NCBI GenBank assembly: GCA_003427395.1
Contig: BFEA01000326.1
Location: 1,413,029-1,449,785, forward strand
Length of the DNA stretch: 36,757 bases
Direction of reading: 5' to 3'
Origin: Chara braunii
Lineage: Eukaryota; Streptophyta; Charophyceae; Charales; Characeae
In this document: positions 20,539 to 30,663 of the stretch, piece by piece
How the letters are laid out: each line of letters opens with the position of its first letter
Numbering within the stretch: position 1 is the stretch's first letter
Notes under the pieces: model-generated
What the model was told of the DNA's origin: nothing
What the model saw: only the letters and a program-made list of their open reading frames with translations
Databases searched by the model: none
Position numbers and translations under genes: made by a program

Positions 20539-22890
20539 TCAAATAATTCGGCGGATCAGCTTGGGCACAGTGGGAAAGGATGTGAACGAATAAGTCGCGA
20601 ACCATCTCAGAGGAAGCAGTAAAGATCGCATCTCGTAAGACAACATCGAATTGAGTGTTATAATTGAGGAGGCCAAGCGCACGACAAACTGACTGATAGT
20701 TCGAAGGTGTTCAAATGATGTACCTCCTCGGGAGGGGGGTGACAAAAGAAGCATGCAGAGATAAAAAGTGTCCCCCACATTGGGGTGAATGGTGTGTACT
20801 CGTCCGATTGTGTTTGTCATCCCACGTCGTACTATCCATTTTTTTTTCGTTTTATCATATTGAAATCGTTGGATTATATCTTTATATAAAGGTTTTGTTT
20901 CTTGGGGAGCATTAAAATGTATAATGTTCCATTTAAACCATCGGGTAAGTTCAGTTTCAGGTAGCGGTTGATTCCTTAGATGTCGAGCGTTTCTTGGTCG
21001 GAAGTAAACTTGTTGTTTATTTTCTGTGTGCACAGGCAGTGCGAAAACGGTGGGATATCCCTCGAAAAGAGAAAATTCAAAAATCCTCTAACATGCTGTC
21101 ATTAACATCTTTCATTTCGCCGACCATGACTCGGTCCGGGCCTTCATTAATGTATTCGAATATACAGCGGTAAGCGGCGGTTGAGGCACATATTTCGACG
21201 TTCAGGTGACACCGATAACGTAACAGGAGGAAGGGATTGTAGGGGACAACCCAAGAGTTATCAATTTCATCCTTTTCACGTATGATAACGGTTTCTCCAT
21301 TGTCTCTTGCCCGTTGGCGGTATATAGGATAGCCTGTTTCTTCATTCCATGTGGTGCAGTCGGATAATTTTTTGGGGAAGTGATGTGCACAACGATCATT
21401 GTGCATGCAAGGAGCTTGCATATTGAATGGGCTACACGGGTTGTGTATCATGTGTGCGAGCACGAGTTCGCGAAGGAAAGGGTTTATAAAAATTTCAGCG
21501 TAAACTATAGAATCTATTTGTTAAGGTGTGATAATTTTGTATTCATTATGTAACAATCAAATGTGCATGCGGGAGACCACATTTTTTAAATTCAATGACA
21601 TATATGTAAGTCGTAGTTGGACAAAAAATGTGTGTGTCATGAATGTCGAGAACGATTTATTGTAGGTAACCTTTGAGGACACGTGTGAGGAAGTCTGGTT
21701 TGTCAGATGGTTGTTGGTTAGGGAAGGGATGTTGTTTAATTTATGACCAGTGTGAGTTGCAAGTGATTGTGCTAAAAAGATTCAGGGGACCATATTCTTG
21801 GACAACCGTCATAGAATCTTGATATCGTCGGTGCATATCTCATGGGCCGCAGATGAAAGTGGTAGGTAGAATAATGCGTTGGCCAACGTTTTCAGCATTA
21901 TCATATTGCATGAGGTCGTGAAAATTTTGATACAACGCGAATTTCAGTTTGATGGAGTCTATTGTATAGTAATCGACCGTTTCTATCTTTGCGAATGCCA
22001 TGCATAAGTGTTCTTGGAATAAGCGCGAGACTCAAAATATTGTCGTTCGTTTGTTGTCTCGGGTATTAAGATGAAAGGCATAAAACTCTCGTGCGGTGAT
22101 CTGTTGTGTGCAAGGGGTTTCTTCATCGTCAGTTTCCAGTGCCCAACCATCTTCACATGATGGGAATAAGAAAACATGATGCAAAGGATCAAAGGCACGA
22201 TTGGTTTCATGGATTTGGATAATACCTCCGCCGCGTCGGTGTATGACAATCTCACGGTTAGAAGGTTGGTCGTGCATGAGCAAGCATAGCTCTCGAAGAC
22301 ATTGAGGTCTGTTGTATCTTCGTTCATGTTCATTGATCGGGTTCAGGGTTGATGACAATATGTCGTTCGTGTATCATATGATCAGGAAGTTCACAAACAG
22401 TAATAAAATCTTGGACCCAACGATTGCATTCAATCAAAAGATGGTGAAGTTTTCGTAGCAGTCGTTTAATGTGTTCGACCGTTGCAAGCGGGATTTCGAG
22501 TGGGAGATGACAGTTGCATTTTATTCATCATGCAGATCATATACATATAGTTGTGTGAATGCATGTTCGTGACCAACATCTGGTATAAGCAGTCCAAGGT
22601 TTTGTCGCAGTTGACCAACAATTTTGATCATTCCAGGCCACCCACCCGGAGGAGGTTGTGACTCTCGGACAATTTGTGATGCAAGCGCAAGTGCATTATT
22701 GAATTGTTGTACATGAGAACGCAATAATCGTTCTTGTGGTGTGTCAGTTTTCCATAAGTTGAAAATTTGTTCAGCTGTTGTGTTGGTCGCCGCATACTAC
22801 CAAAGCGGTGGATGAATTTTGCCTTGTCGACAACAAAGAGTGGTCCACGTTTGCTCATGTGGCCAGTTCTGTGCGCGACAGTGAGTGCAC
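20539..22890 (-). pseudogene. Helitron replicase N-terminal and HUH (Rep) domains, decayed
   Basis: The Rep part of a Helitron transposase nicks DNA at the element's ends. In order on the minus strand: a Cys-Thr-His-Cys ... Cys-Cys-Arg-Gln-Gly-Lys-Ile motif (22889-22800), ended by a TAG; the Helitron-like N-terminal domain (Asn-Asn-Ala-Leu-Ala-Leu-Ala, then a GHEHAFTQLYVYD-like stretch); Glu-Arg-Arg-Tyr-Asn-Arg-Pro; His-Arg-Arg-Gly-Gly-Gly; and Phe-Pro-Ser-Cys-Glu-Asp-Gly-Trp (about 22350-22032). The HUH metal-binding triplet His-Ala-His is at 21561-21569, in Gly-Leu-Pro-His-Ala-His. A Pro-Cys-Met-His-Asn-Asp-Arg-Cys ... Trp-Val-Val-Pro-Tyr-Asn segment follows (21463-21077), and then the region leading to the helicase (21033-20539, Phe-Glu-His-Leu-Arg-Thr). 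Stops and frameshifts separate these pieces, so this is a dead copy. Confidence 0.88.
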
Positions 22891-23467
22891 AACGTTCGAT
22901 TTTCGAGGGTGCATATATCAGTCAAGATATGTAGAAGAATGAACGAGGCGGTGTGCTCTCGCGCACATGTCAGGACGAAAAGTGAACGGTGTGTGATTGT
23001 CTGCATCGTCGACAACGTTATGCGGTTGTATCGCGAGGTCTTTGCACACCAGCGCGCAACGATTCGGCTGTGGAAAGCGGACAAACGAGGGATGAAGATA
23101 AGAAGCACACAGAAGACAGAAGCACACCACAAAAGAGTAAGAAGATGGAAATTAAACACAAAAAATACACGCAGTAGAGTCGGATTTCAAAATTGCCACG
23201 TCGTAGCAACTGTTGCGGTGGCTGATGAGAAAGGATCGCATGGTGATTGTAACATGGGTGTATCTGTACATTGACTTCCACACCAAGGCAGTGAGGAAGT
23301 GCTATGCACTGACGTGTGGCGCTTGATACAGGGATCATATGGGTTCCGTTTGTAGATCGAGGCACCTTTGCGATGCTGGCTCACGTATACATCAAGTTGC
23401 CCAGGGGAACCCAAAACAAATGAGAAACGGGGAAAAATGTACAAAAACGCATGATGAATGATGCGCT
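22891..23467. other. Probable 5' part of the Helitron, up to the LTR boundary
   Basis: This lies upstream of the conserved Helitron N-terminal motif and should contain its 5' region. The opposing frame at 22885-23274 (+) has no recognisable domain and is read as a shadow. The left LTR starts at 23468, so the Helitron's true 5' terminus is either just here or was displaced beyond the window by the retrotransposon insertion. Confidence 0.4.
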
Positions 23468-23479
23468 GTCGAGCGCATC
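23460..23479. repeat. 8-bp inverted repeat straddling the left LTR boundary
   Basis: GATGCGCT-GTCG-AGCGCATC is a perfect inverted repeat, and the LTR edge (23468) falls in its centre. Half of it is LTR sequence that is also present at the right LTR; the other half is flanking (Helitron) DNA. It may be coincidence or reflect target choice. Confidence 0.6.
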
Positions 23480-24456
23480 GGTCAGACACCGCACAATGCA
23501 GCGCGGGACCCTCCCGGCCGCGTCACGCAGGAGTTGGTTTGAATCCTCGTCGCAAATGTACATGGAGTTTCCGCAAGCTGCTCCGACCGAGTGTGCCAGC
23601 CATACCTCTCGTGAGCCTCTACGACAGGATAGGGCCTACGTGAGGCATGACTTACCTCCACCTTACGGGAGTTGTCACCTCGCTTCGGTGGGCGTATCCC
23701 CGCCGAGCTACCAGTCCACAGTACGAAAGTTGATCAGTTGCAATCGCAGAGGTGGACCAGTCGAAGGCGTTTCTCGTTCGCTGTAGCATAGGGGGTACGC
23801 GCGGTATTACACCTCTATCGCACCTGTACGCGAACCGACATCTTGGGGGGCTGAGGTCCCCAGCACGACTCGCCGCCGGTCGATTAGGACGCATCCCACT
23901 CACCACGTGCACACCACTATAAAGAACATAAAAATAAAAACACCCATACCTACATACGCATATATACAACACGACACTGAACAGACAACGCGACAACACT
24001 CCTAGTTCCTTAGTAGCCATCCCATAATTCTTCGATGCGGAAATCGGATAGGTGTCGCGCACGAAACTTAGTATAAAACCGCGCAGATACATGACAAACT
24101 CATACCGACTCGCAATGCAGGCGTACGCAAGCGGTCGCAATGATGGCGTACTATGTAGTACCCATACTCATGCGATCCTTGTTAATCTCGAGGGTCGCGT
24201 TCGACACTCAAGTGTCGGTTGACACGCGCCTTGAGGGTTAATCTCTCGAAGCTGGACAACCGCCAAGTGGGGTCGAAAACCACACCCTCTTATGCACCCT
24301 GCGGAGAGTGGGTGGTACACAGGTTCATACCTGTGATAGAAACCGTTTCTTATTGCCCTGGAGACCAGCTCCATCATCCAGGGTCTGGAAATAAGTCAAG
24401 GGGTTTGACTTTGACGGCTGCCACGGACTACAACGTCCAACTATAAAAATTTAACA
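23468..24456 (-). repeat. 3' LTR of the large retrotransposon
   Basis: The segment 23468-24396 matches 35831-36757 along its whole length with scattered, mostly transition differences. The outer (U3) end is not fixed because the other copy runs off the window. On the minus strand, TGTTAAATTT at 24456 is a plausible TG start. The 3' end reads ...GCGCTCGAC rather than the common ...CA. A 162-codon minus-strand frame (24140-23652) is open in both LTR copies, but many of its differences change amino acids, so it is probably not selected. Confidence 0.8.
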
Positions 24457-25220
24457 AGCAAAAATCACTCAATAAATAAACAGGCATCCCAATACTCATA
24501 TATCAAATCAGATATCAATAAAAAAAAAAGGGACACATAAACCCATCAGGTATGCAAATCGTGCGCCATATGGTTGTCATTCTCACTACCTCTAAAGTAT
24601 GGCCCATATACCGAGCTCTGAAATTTTGATCTACATAAAACACAGGCATACACAATAACGACATTGCCATACACCAATGTGGTCAACTTTACTGTTCTCT
24701 GTAACTCACACCACGCCTCACACACTCAAGCCCCAGTCATAGTTCAACCTTCTATAAATCTCATAAACTCTTTATAGTGACCATTAAAAAAGTCCGGTTA
24801 AAACCCTCAAAGAAACATATCAAATCTCAGGGCTAAGGCAATCAAACTGAAGTACAAGTGTAAGCAAAGTTGTGTCGTGAGCCGACAAGTCGGCGATCAA
24901 TCAACCGACCTGTTATCAGTGATAACAGAAGATGATCCTCGTAGGATCAAGTTGAAACTAGTCCAAATCCTGGATCGAACGTCCAAAGAAGATCTGTATC
25001 ATACGACATGTCNAATTCCAAGCTAAATCGTCAACGTATGGAGATCAAATCCCCATGACACGTTCTCACTCAAGACTCTCTTGATAGTAAAACCTAGGTT
25101 TACCTCTAAGCAAGTGCCCAAAAGAAAGGTAGACCTATGTCAGAATCTCCCCCATACAGAGTGGATCGCCAGAGTCGCCTCCTGTCAAAATATAATCTAT
25201 CTCCTTTAAACTAAGAAAAT
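24457..25220. other. Internal region of the LTR element next to the 3' LTR; non-coding, with hairpins
   Basis: I see no open frame and no clear polypurine tract beside the LTR. Three perfect short inverted repeats follow one another: GCCGA-CAAG-TCGGC (24881-24894), CTGTTATC-AGT-GATAACAG (24910-24928) and GATCCT-CGT-AGGATC (24934-24948). The 13-bp core of the last one, ATCCTCGTAGGAT, recurs at 34604-34616 in the leader at the other end of the element. Confidence 0.55.
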
Positions 25221-25223
25221 TTT

Positions 25224-25745
25224 GGCAGCGTTTTCCGTAGGAAAAATGCCTTTCCGGAATTTATATCAGCCTAAATATGAAAACAAAAATAATCTTTCAA
25301 CCTTTCAAAGTCAAATTTTGTCCAACTCCCTGATTTAGCAAAACTTTGGGCAGCATTCCCTTTGGAAGGGAGACTTCCCAAATTTTTACTAAGCCAGATA
25401 TATAGAAATAACACAAGTTGAACTTTTGAAAAGTTAAGTTTTGACTAACTCCTGAGATTTGCGAAAATTTCGGCAGCGCTTCCCGTAGAGAAAGCGTTAT
25501 TCCAAGATTTACACAAAACTAAGTTCAGAATTCAAAATGACTTCGACTTCTCAATGTCCAATTTCGTCTAAATCCCTGAATTAGCAAAAATTTGGACAGC
25601 ACTCCCTTTAGAAAGGGAGGTGTTCCAGATTTTTACTAAGCCAAAAAGTCAAAAAAGTTCAACCCTGAAAAAAAGATAAAATCTGACGAACACCTTGGTT
25701 TTGTAGAAATTTCGGCAGCGCTTCCCGTAGAGAAAGTGACTTACC
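25224..25745. repeat. ~122-bp tandem array of alternating A/B units, each with a hairpin
   Basis: A GGCAGC-like motif recurs at 25224, 25349, 25472, 25595 (GACAGC) and 25714, a spacing of 119-125 bp. Units 1, 3 and 5 share a CCGTAG core; units 2 and 4 share CCCTTT(G/A)GAA. The period is therefore really a dimer of about 245 bp. Each unit folds: TTTTCC/GGAAAA (unit 1), TCCCTT/AAGGGA with an outer TTTGGG/CCCAAA (unit 2), CGCTT/AAGCG (unit 3), CTCCCTTT/AAAGGGAG (unit 4) and CGCTT/AAGTG with one wobble (unit 5). No coding capacity. Confidence 0.82.
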
Positions 25746-26006
25746 AAGATTTATACAAGACCAAGTATACATAAAAGATTCCAGAAAATGCAGAAATTGA
25801 AACTAACTCTTATGGCTCTAGCACGTGGCGAGCAGCTAAAACGAATACCTATCAAACTGAAACTCTGACTAAGAAGTAGTCGCACTCAGTCACATGCAGG
25901 TCAAACCACAAAGGTAAGTACTCTCACCATTCCCAAGTTAACTTAACAAACAATAGTTCATAATCTTTCATGATTTAGCCTTATACCGAGCTTGCATAAG
26001 ACATTG

Positions 26007-26626
26007 AGTTAGGCCATTCGTCTTAGAAACAATGCCAACTTTCTGCCTTACTTATACACGAACAGGTTGCACAACTACATCTCTCTTCATTGAGCATACG
26101 ACTAAGCCATTCGTCTTAGAAATAATGCTTAGTCGCCCTGGTCTGTTTAAATAAACAAATTGTATATAATTCTCTGAATTTAATCTTCCCAAGCGACCAT
26201 AGGACTGAGCCATTCGTCTCAGAAACAATGCTCAGCCTGCCCAAATTACCTTCAGTTATAACTCTTAGTTATACTCTCTTGATTTGCGATATGGCTAGAG
26301 TCAGACCATTCATCTTAGAAACAATGTCTGGTTAGCATTGTTCTCATAAACATATAAATGCATAGAAATATAGAGAGCTTTATTCCTTTGTTCACATTAT
26401 ACTCATGTGGCTTCAGACTTAGACCATTTATCTTAGAAACAATGTCTAGTCTTTGGTCTTAACCTCCCTAAGAACAAAACAAAAACTTAAACCCGTTCCA
26501 TCAGGCAGAGCCTTAGAAATAAACACAGTAACCATGTCATTCATCTTAGAAACAATATCTGGCTCTTCAAAAAATAGCCAAATATACATGGCAGTCAGGC
26601 CATTCGTCTTGGAAACAATGCCCGAC
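26007..26626. repeat. Array of seven hairpins with a constant 19-nt loop and varying stems
   Basis: The core CATTCRTCTTAGAAACAAT (one or two variants per copy) starts at 26015, 26108, 26211, 26307, 26425, 26538 and 26601, with spacing of 63-118 bp. Each copy is bounded by short inverted sequences that differ between units. Examples are GACTAAGC/GCTTAGTC (26100-26107 with 26127-26134, perfect), GACTGAGC/GCTCAGCC, TCAGAC/GTCTGG, GACTTAGAC/GTCTAGTC (one bulge) and GTCAGGC/GCCCGAC. The loop is 19 nt in all seven. The linkers between hairpins are not conserved. Confidence 0.88.
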
Positions 26627-26639
26627 CCTATAAGACCCA

Positions 26640-27600
26640 TGCAGACTCAAGCAAACTGCCTTCCTCCCAGCCTTCCCCCTGATGCAACCGTTTGTTACGA
26701 TCTGCTTTCAGACAGACAACAAACTGAAACTGCCATTGCGCATACATTCCTTTACTTAGTCTGGATTGTGTCCTGAAAGTCAAACCCAAAGTCAAATATA
26801 GGATGCACGCAATACACTCAGTCAACGCATAAAGAGAAGTATAGATAGTGGTTATAACTGGGTTTATAAAGAGAAAGCAAATGATTACCTTTCAGTTTCC
26901 TGCCTCCAAAACTCCTCCTGAGTTCTGGAAGAGCTCCCGCAATCGGTGGGGTAACCTCCCACGTAGGCCTTGCCGTGGTCCTACAAGTTGCAATCCCGCC
27001 TGCCGCCTTTCTCTCAGAACTGGACTAGACTTAGAGTAAGAAGGGCAACAGAAAAAGGATTTCAAACTCTCGAGATACAGGAGGGGGACAACTCTACTCC
27101 TAGGAGAGGGCATTGTAATCTTCATACGCCTGAGGGCCCCACAATGGTAGCCAAAACGCGCAGCAGCCCGGTCAGACTGAGGTCAAATCACCAGTTGCTG
27201 GCTTTCTGACGACCCCCTAACTAGCGGTAATAACCCCCTCCACAAGCCTGGTCGTGCCTCCTGGTCCCACTGCCTCGGTCTCCAACGGCACCGTCACTTG
27301 ACATTAGGGCACATCTCCCTCCCACTACATCAAAATGCCGGTGGTGCGTAATCAACCCCTAACAAAACACAACCTACTCAGTCAACTATAGTTAAACTGC
27401 CACCTGTTGACTCCCCGACGACTCTCAAATTTGCAGCACTGATCCCCTTGTTATGGCTCAGTCCCCGCTCGCCGCTACGACTTCTTCCAATGACTTGGCC
27501 GCTCAGTCGCGCTCGTGACCTTGAGTGCGTTGACTATAGGCGAACTTGCAACCTCATGATCTGCCCCTGATCATCTCAACTGGCAGAATGAACACCACAC
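26640..27600. other. Internal region of the LTR element; no gene
   Basis: GC content rises here. Short frames (26453-26776 +, 26970-27209 +) show no recognisable motifs. Small palindromes such as CTCCTAGGAG (about 27098) occur, but no array is evident. Confidence 0.45.
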
Positions 27601-27608
27601 TAAACAGC

Positions 27609-28561
27609 AGGTAAACCTGCATTCTTACCGCTTGGTCTTAATCCCCCTGCCCGCTGTAGCTTTACTCGCCTCGACGGGCAGCGCGTCGGGCAGTAGGCAG
27701 GCTTTGTGTTCTTCACGGCTTGCGTGCTACGCAACACCGGACTAATCCTTCAATTTGACGGCGGGGAGGATCCCTACTAGGTAAGTCTTTGAACCTGCAG
27801 CTCGCCACACACCCTCTATTGAAGTGATGGCAGCCTATTGGCTAACATGCAATCCGGCAAGCTGTGAGGCCGCCTTCACGTTGCTCCGCTCAATGTGATG
27901 GGCAGTACTTTATTCAGCAGGTAGGCCTGTAATTTTACCAAACAGGTGCTCAGCCCGACTGCTTGCCCCCCCCCCCTCGCTGCTTCGTAAGCTGAAATGG
28001 ATGGCGCCTCAGCCAGTGGCAAGTCCTCATGCCCTGCGGCTCGTTTCCCGCTGCCCCACTCGACGAAAGTGAGTTGTGCGTCGTCCCACAGGTAAACCTT
28101 CCGATCCCTTGGCTTGCTCCCTGCTACTTCCCTCCATGGGTGAGCAAAATAGAATGAATCTTCGGCCAGAACATGGGCGGATACACCGCCAAACTCCCTA
28201 GGCACCTTAAGCTTGACGCTGTAGCTCGACTTTCGGTTCATCCCACATCACTGTCCCTCCGCCAGCTACGAGGTAAGTCTTCGTTTAGCTCTCCCCACCT
28301 TCCTCTGTCTCTCTCTCAATATCGATAGTGGTCCGCCGTAGATGTAATCAAAAAGCTCATAGTTGCCCTGTGCTCAAGCTCACATCTGCAGTTCCATAGT
28401 TTTCAAGCATACATCCAACTGAGCAGTCTGCCACTATGCGCAACGAGAAGGAATCTTTCACCAAATCATGGGATATATGCGTCCGGTCATGCTCGCAGAA
28501 AGTTAGAGGGAGGTTACCTCCATTGATGGGATTAGCACTGCTCCGACCGACAGGTAAGTCT
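27609..28561 (+). repeat. Degenerate array with an AGGTAARYCT motif
   Basis: AGGTAAACCT, AGGTAAGTCT, AGGTAGGCCT, AGGTAAACCT, AGGTAAGTCT and AGGTAAGTCT begin at 27609, 27779, 27919, 28090, 28271 and 28552. Spacing is about 140-180 bp apart from one double-length interval. The motif is itself quasi-palindromic (GCAGGT-AA-ACCTGC at 27607-27620) and several copies match a 5' splice-site consensus. A related GGAGGT-T-ACCTCC lies at 28509-28521. Other hairpins in the array include TTGCGT-GCT-ACGCAA (27720-27734) and GGCGG-ATACA-CCGCC (28176-28190). Similarity outside the motif is weak. Confidence 0.55.
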
Positions 28562-30637
28562 CCAGCTCTGCTGCCTGCCCCCGACACTCCTATAGAAGTT
28601 ACGGGCACAAATCGAATGAACCTTCCACTGAAACAAGGATAGATTCATTCGCAGTTTTCTTCCTCACGCAGCCTGTATTCCTCACAGCGCCCTAACCACC
28701 TCTTTGCTGTCAATTTCGTCCGCGCCATTCGATTCGCGGAACCCCAAAACCCCCACTTTGTTTCCTCCCTCGGCCGACTCCGTCAAGGACCGAGCGAACC
28801 AAGTGTTTTCTTGCTCGCCAAATCCTCACTCCCCGACACCACCACGCAGCAACTTCTCTAGCTAACTTCTGATCCACTTATCTAACACTAAAACTAAAAA
28901 CTTATCTGAATTCGCGGGCCCAAAAAACCTCGAAAACGAGACCTCCCTCGCTCGTTTTCATCAAGAAAAGGACGGGATCTTCATTTTGCACCTCTCCTAC
29001 TTCTGCCTACTCCGCCATAGCCCGCGCATGCTTTTTCTTACTAACTTCGGTATACTGATCTACTATCGAAACTAATTCTGTCATTGAACTCGCCCTGGCC
29101 TAAGACGTGGGATTCGGCTTTTACTTTGCCGAAATCCATTAGGAATCGAGGGCGCTATGCACTTTCCGCCCTCGTTACCTTTCTCTTCGTTCCCACTGCC
29201 ATCTTCATATTCTGCTTGGAATGTACCTGGCGCGGGGCCCGCCCAGGTTCGCTACACCTTGTTTGCCTCCTCTCCCCACTGCCTCAGCGCTTCTCTACTG
29301 CAGCGTTGCCACTCCGCCAGCTATTGCGCAGCGTTGTCGGCCAGCCCCGCTAGTACTCCGCACGCATCCCGCACAACCTTTCGTCCGGGTACACTCCACC
29401 GTGCACACCTCCCCCTGATGCCCTGTTGCTTCTGCTGTCTTAGTGCCCGTAGCTGTGCTGTCTCGCTCTGCCTGCTACCGATGTGGTACCAGCGCTACGC
29501 TCGCTCCACTCGAGGTCTTCCCTGGCTGGCGCAATACTCTATAACAGCCGGCCCACTCTCCCGTCCGCTTATGCTGTTCCGCTGCTCCAACTTTCCCCTT
29601 GCTTTCTTCCTTCGACTCAGTGCCCATTCCCACATTGCTGTCTGGTGCCTGCGGCCACTAACTCCGCGCCCGGCACGCCAACGCTCATAGGAGAGGGGAC
29701 CTGACGCGAGGCGTAGTGGTTGGCCCATCGACGAGGCTGAGCCCAGATGCTACCGGCTGGCCCCTGGCCTATCGAGGAGGCTCGATCCTGATGCTACCCG
29801 CCAGCCCCGTTGGTACCACCCACCCGCTGCTGCAGATGTTGCCCTTGCTGGCGGGTGTAGCCCCCGCATGCTCCCTCATTGGAGGCTTGAGCACGACCAT
29901 GGCTGCCACGGAGTTTTCCCCTGGCCTCAACATAGTTGAGCCGCTTTTGGGTCCACAACGGCCAACCCACACCCGGACTTTCCCCGGGGCCGGGGCCGAG
30001 GGCCCCGATACAGATCTTGGTGATAGTAGCAAATATTCAAATGAGAGTTTTGAAGACTGAGGTGGGGGCAAGTTTCGTGGGAGCTGCCACCGTGGCCCAT
30101 ATCGCTGCAGGCCCCCTCAGGAATGCCCCAAGCCAACTGCGCGCAGGCGAGGTCCCGTTTGTCGGGTCTCAGCGGGCATGCTTATACTCAAAACAGCTTG
30201 CCACAGGCCATGGCCAGCGAACGGTGCGCCCGCGACAACGTACACTATCCTCGGGCCACGGTCCAATCCCCTTCTACCTTTAGGCTATCGACGCTCTCCA
30301 AATGGGACGCAAAGGGAGCCACAACCACGGACCCCGCCATTACCGCTTCCTACCTCATCGTGGGCCAGGCCTGTCGGTCCCATCACCAACCCACGTGCCG
30401 ATCACCGAGGGAAAAACAATAAAGATAGATAAATAAAAAAAAATAAAATAATAAAATAAAATAAAACACCGCGCGTCCCTCTGGCTCGTGAGGCCGGGTA
30501 CACCCAAGTTGGGCATGGTTGCGCCCCGCCGTTAATATCTCGTGTGCGCCGCTGACCCGGGCTAGGACCCAAACTACCTCCCGCTCGTGCGCCGATAAAC
30601 GGACGAGGCCACATTTATGCGACTTGCATAATACACG
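28562..30637. other. GC- and pyrimidine-rich internal region; no gene recognised
   Basis: Long open frames (for example 29157-29690 +, 29716-30060 +, 29769-30071 -) arise from biased composition and lack known domains. An imperfect ~48-bp tandem duplication (GA-GAGGCT...GATGCTAC...GGC) occupies about 29725-29815. An A/T-rich simple stretch lies at 30417-30465. A remnant of gag- or env-like coding sequence cannot be excluded, but nothing supports one. Confidence 0.45.
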
Positions 30638-30663
30638 CCAAATACCCTTGCAAGGGTATTTGG
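30638..30663. repeat. Perfect 26-bp palindrome
   Basis: CCAAATACCCTTG is followed immediately by its exact reverse complement, giving two 13-bp arms with no spacer. A perfect 26-bp palindrome is very unlikely by chance in a sequence of this size. It lies inside the hairpin-rich part of the LTR element. Confidence 0.92.

Noticed and set aside
22885-23274. 129-codon plus-strand open frame across the Helitron 5' region
   Set aside because: The minus strand here carries the Helitron N-terminal motif. The plus frame is basic, without a domain, and is read as a shadow.
23520-23560. tRNA-like T-arm / B-box (GGTTTGAATCC) in both LTRs
   Set aside because: The flanking bases do not form a T stem and no A box or acceptor stem is found, so no tRNA gene is called.
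26007-26626. CRISPR-like array
   Set aside because: The spacing is irregular (63-118 bp), the repeat is short and variable, no cas genes are present and the genome is eukaryotic. It is better described as a hairpin array.
29157-29690. 177-codon plus-strand open frame
   Set aside because: The translation is Ser/Pro/Leu/Ala/Cys-rich low-complexity sequence in a pyrimidine-rich stretch, with no domain and no good start context.
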